From: Aegilops tauschii subsp. strangulata
Lineage: Eukaryota; Streptophyta; Magnoliopsida; Poales; Poaceae
Direction of reading: 5' to 3'
DNA: 64,000 bases
Assembly: GCF_002575655.3 (NCBI RefSeq)
Contig: NC_053037.3
Location: forward strand, 142,425,207 to 142,489,206
In this document: piece by piece, positions 62,209 to 64,000 of the stretch
Position numbering within the stretch: position 1 is the stretch's first letter
How the letters are laid out: every line of letters starts with the position of its first letter
Translations under genes and position numbers: made by a program
Notes under the pieces: generated by a model
Told to the model about the DNA's origin: nothing
Databases searched by the model: none
The model's input: the letters and a program-made list of their open reading frames with translations, nothing else

Positions 62209-63949
62209 TCACTTAGACTGACTAAATTCTTCTTCTATACCATCCAACAGGCTGTCTAGCCTACAATCCTGTTGGGAATACTTTGCGGCTAATTCTACCT
62301 GATCATACATTAAACTAACGGGGATCTCTTTCCCATCATACCCCACAGGTCCGACCTCGGCCATGTGGTTCGGGTCAGCCTTGGTATATCGTGTCTTCAC
62401 CATGGCCCAGGCTTCCCTTGCACCTTGTCGACAGGCTGATATCTTCCATAATCGGAAGCGCTGCCACGCTCCCTTGAGCTTCTCTACAAGCTCCCCCATG
62501 CCTCCTGGCAGGGAGGCGGATGGCCACAAGGCTTGGGTAATGTCCTGCATCACCTGCCGAACATGATTGTGCAGTTGTGAGAGCTCTGGCAGAAGATCAC
62601 CCGCAGACCCGGGCATCTCCTCCGCGGGACGACCCGTCAGCATACCTGCAGATATAACTCTGTCTGCCGGTTTCTTCGCCGAACTCTTTAAAAGTTCGCT
62701 CAAGCACTTACTGAAAATGCCGCGTTGAAGCCTCTTATTCTCCTTTACGGAGTCCGCAAGCTGGGCTCGAACATCTTTCAGTTCCACGCCCAGCCGGATA
62801 TTGGCGTCTTGGAGATCGTTTTTCTCCCGCCTAACCCGTGTAAGCACGCGCTCGCTAGCTGTCGTTGAGCATGCGGCTCATCCCCTATCACGACCTCCGG
62901 ATTCACTCCGGAGTCATCTGCAGATTCTATTGTTAGATTTGCATGCATGCCGCATACTACCTGGTACATGTCATTCTTTGCAATAAAAATAAGTGTTACC
63001 AGATGGGGCCTTCTCGGACTCCTTTACTGCGGAAATTGCGGCCTGAAGCTGGGCTTTGCACTCCTCCAGCTCTTGAGACAACCGTTCTTCTCTGTAAGAA
63101 CCTATGCAAACAATGATCCTTAAATCAGTTGTGCCAACTGTTTCAAGTCTCAGGGGCTACTGATATACATAATTATTAGATTTTCTTACCCGTATATCCT
63201 TTACATACTGGTCCGTGGCTTTGGCAAGACCATTTTGAGCAGCTCAGATGTACGCGTCTCCTGAGTTAAAGGCGTCGAACGCCTCTTGGGAGAAACAAGC
63301 GTCGCGGAGTACGGCCCGGCGGCGCCTGTGATTCATGGCACTCTCCACTTCGGAATTCGTAGCGGACAGCCTATCCGCATCCTCTATAGGAGGAACATCC
63401 GGTGTTGGCTCCATGTTAGCGTCCACCTCTAGGTCCGGCTCTGGAGCCCGGCTGGTGGTGGCGTGGCCGGCAACCTCTCCGCATATAGTCCGGCGAGCGT
63501 TTTTCCTACTAGGAAACATGGACGTTATTATATTTTAAAAGGCGACAACCACGGAGCGGGGTTCTATTTCATACCTCTGCGACGACGTCTCACTCCTGAC
63601 CGCCTTCCTTTTAAGCCTACCCGGCTTCGGTGCCCCTTGTTGGTGAGTCACTGCGGGTTCGGCATGACGTCCCGAGGGCCTTCCGTGTAAGACACCATAT
63701 GTGTGCAGTAGGTGAAGTGCACAAAAAGGGATCCTTCTCGGAAGTTGGGACTCCGGTTTTACTTACATGCGATGCAGGGAGTAGTCTAGGATAATCGGCT
63801 ATGATGACCACCATGGCATCATCGCAGGTCAATTGATAGAACGTCATGTCAATAAGCTCCACAAATGTGTCCGGATCCTCTTCGAGTCCGGGGTCCTCTG
63901 GTTGTGGAGGCGGGCTGTGGACCTCCCTCACAGCTTTTCGCAGTTCCTG
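62209..63949 (-). pseudogene. Antisense accessory gene of Gypsy-3, partial and degraded
   Basis: Minus-strand exons visible: 63777-63949 (acceptor TTCATAG, donor CATGTAAGT; acidic, EDPGLEEDPDTF), a short basic exon near 63574-63640 (GRRSGVRRRR), about 63190-63519 (donor CGGGTAAGA; contains a TGA near 63246), 63000-63091 (acceptor TTACAG, donor CTGGTAACA; coiled coil EERLSQELEECKAQLQAAIS) and 62209 to about 62860 (helical, then GELVEKLKGAWQRFRLWKIS, the counterpart of a W-rich segment in Gypsy-1 exon 6). The PF04195-like first exon would be right of the window. Clearly the same gene type, but with stops and uncertain exon borders. Confidence 0.65.
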
Positions 63950-64000
63950 CTATGAAATTGCAAGGTAAATATTTATGACAAAGAATGCGGGAAGGTTTGG

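Larger units (their letters stand above)
55750..64000 (+). mobile_element. Gypsy-3 (Fatima-like), 3' end outside the window
   Basis: 5' LTR about 55750-56219, primer binding site 56221-56238, degraded gag-pol to 61389, spacer, then minus-strand exons (62209-63949 and beyond). The left LTR terminus reads TCACGGAG rather than TG, so its exact start is uncertain. The 3' LTR and target duplication are not in the window. Confidence 0.85.

Noticed and set aside
1..64000. CRISPR arrays, rRNA or tRNA genes, host protein-coding genes
   Set aside because: None seen. Short repeats are microsatellites or LTR pieces, TGGTATCAGAGC sites are primer binding sites, and all recognisable proteins are retroelement proteins.

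Overview
The window looks like intergenic heterochromatin-type DNA from a large grass genome, most likely a Triticeae species (wheat, Aegilops or barley). I see no host gene, tRNA, rRNA or CRISPR. Almost every base can be assigned to nested LTR retrotransposons. The family names used here (Sabrina/WHAM-like, Maximus-like, Fatima-like) come from recognition of LTR ends and protein motifs and were not checked against a database.

Layout, left to right. (1) 1-15156 is copy A of a composite repeat: a Sabrina-like non-coding stretch on the minus strand, a WHAM-like LTR piece on the plus strand, and a TGTGACGCC-type repeat. It is interrupted at 2156-13345 by a complete Gypsy element (Gypsy-1, LTRs about 1.23 kb, target duplication CTATG). 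(2) 15157-17714 is a doubly truncated Maximus-like Copia fragment. (3) 17715-20171 plus 32469-33892 is a plus-strand Sabrina-like element, split inside its gag frame by a second complete Gypsy element (Gypsy-2, 20172-32468, LTRs 516 bp, target duplication GATAC). (4) 33893-50700 is a long Maximus-like Sirevirus-type Copia element with an extra env-like gene region. Its 5' LTR carries a 2.8 kb solo LTR (35215-38007, target duplication ACGGT). (5) 50701-51458 is a minus-strand Sabrina-like LTR piece and internal sequence. (6) 51459-55406 is copy B of the composite repeat, including the uninterrupted site into which Gypsy-1 inserted in copy A. (7) From 55750 to the window end lies a third, heavily mutated Gypsy element (Gypsy-3, Fatima-like) whose 3' LTR is outside the window.

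The most notable biology is a second gene carried by all three Gypsy elements. It sits between the integrase end and the 3' LTR, on the opposite strand, and converges on gag-pol. In Gypsy-1 it resolves into six exons (7717-11530) and in Gypsy-2 into seven coding exons plus a 5'-UTR intron (27523-31678). Canonical GT/AG borders keep the reading phase at every junction I could check, and each gene has its own minus-strand TATA box. Its first exon resembles the plant 'putative gypsy type transposon' family (Transposase_28, PF04195); later exons are acidic, lysine-rich or coiled-coil. The frame stays open in Gypsy-1 although that element has lost reverse transcriptase, RNase H and most of integrase by an in-frame deletion, and it is largely open in Gypsy-2 although its pol is broken. 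The Maximus-like element has a parallel arrangement on the sense strand: an internal TATA box and leader lie upstream of its env-like ORFs.

Insertion order from nesting: the composite repeat was duplicated before Gypsy-1 inserted. Gypsy-1 LTRs differ at roughly 29 of 1230 positions and Gypsy-2 LTRs at about 9 of 516, both counted by eye, so both insertions are fairly recent.
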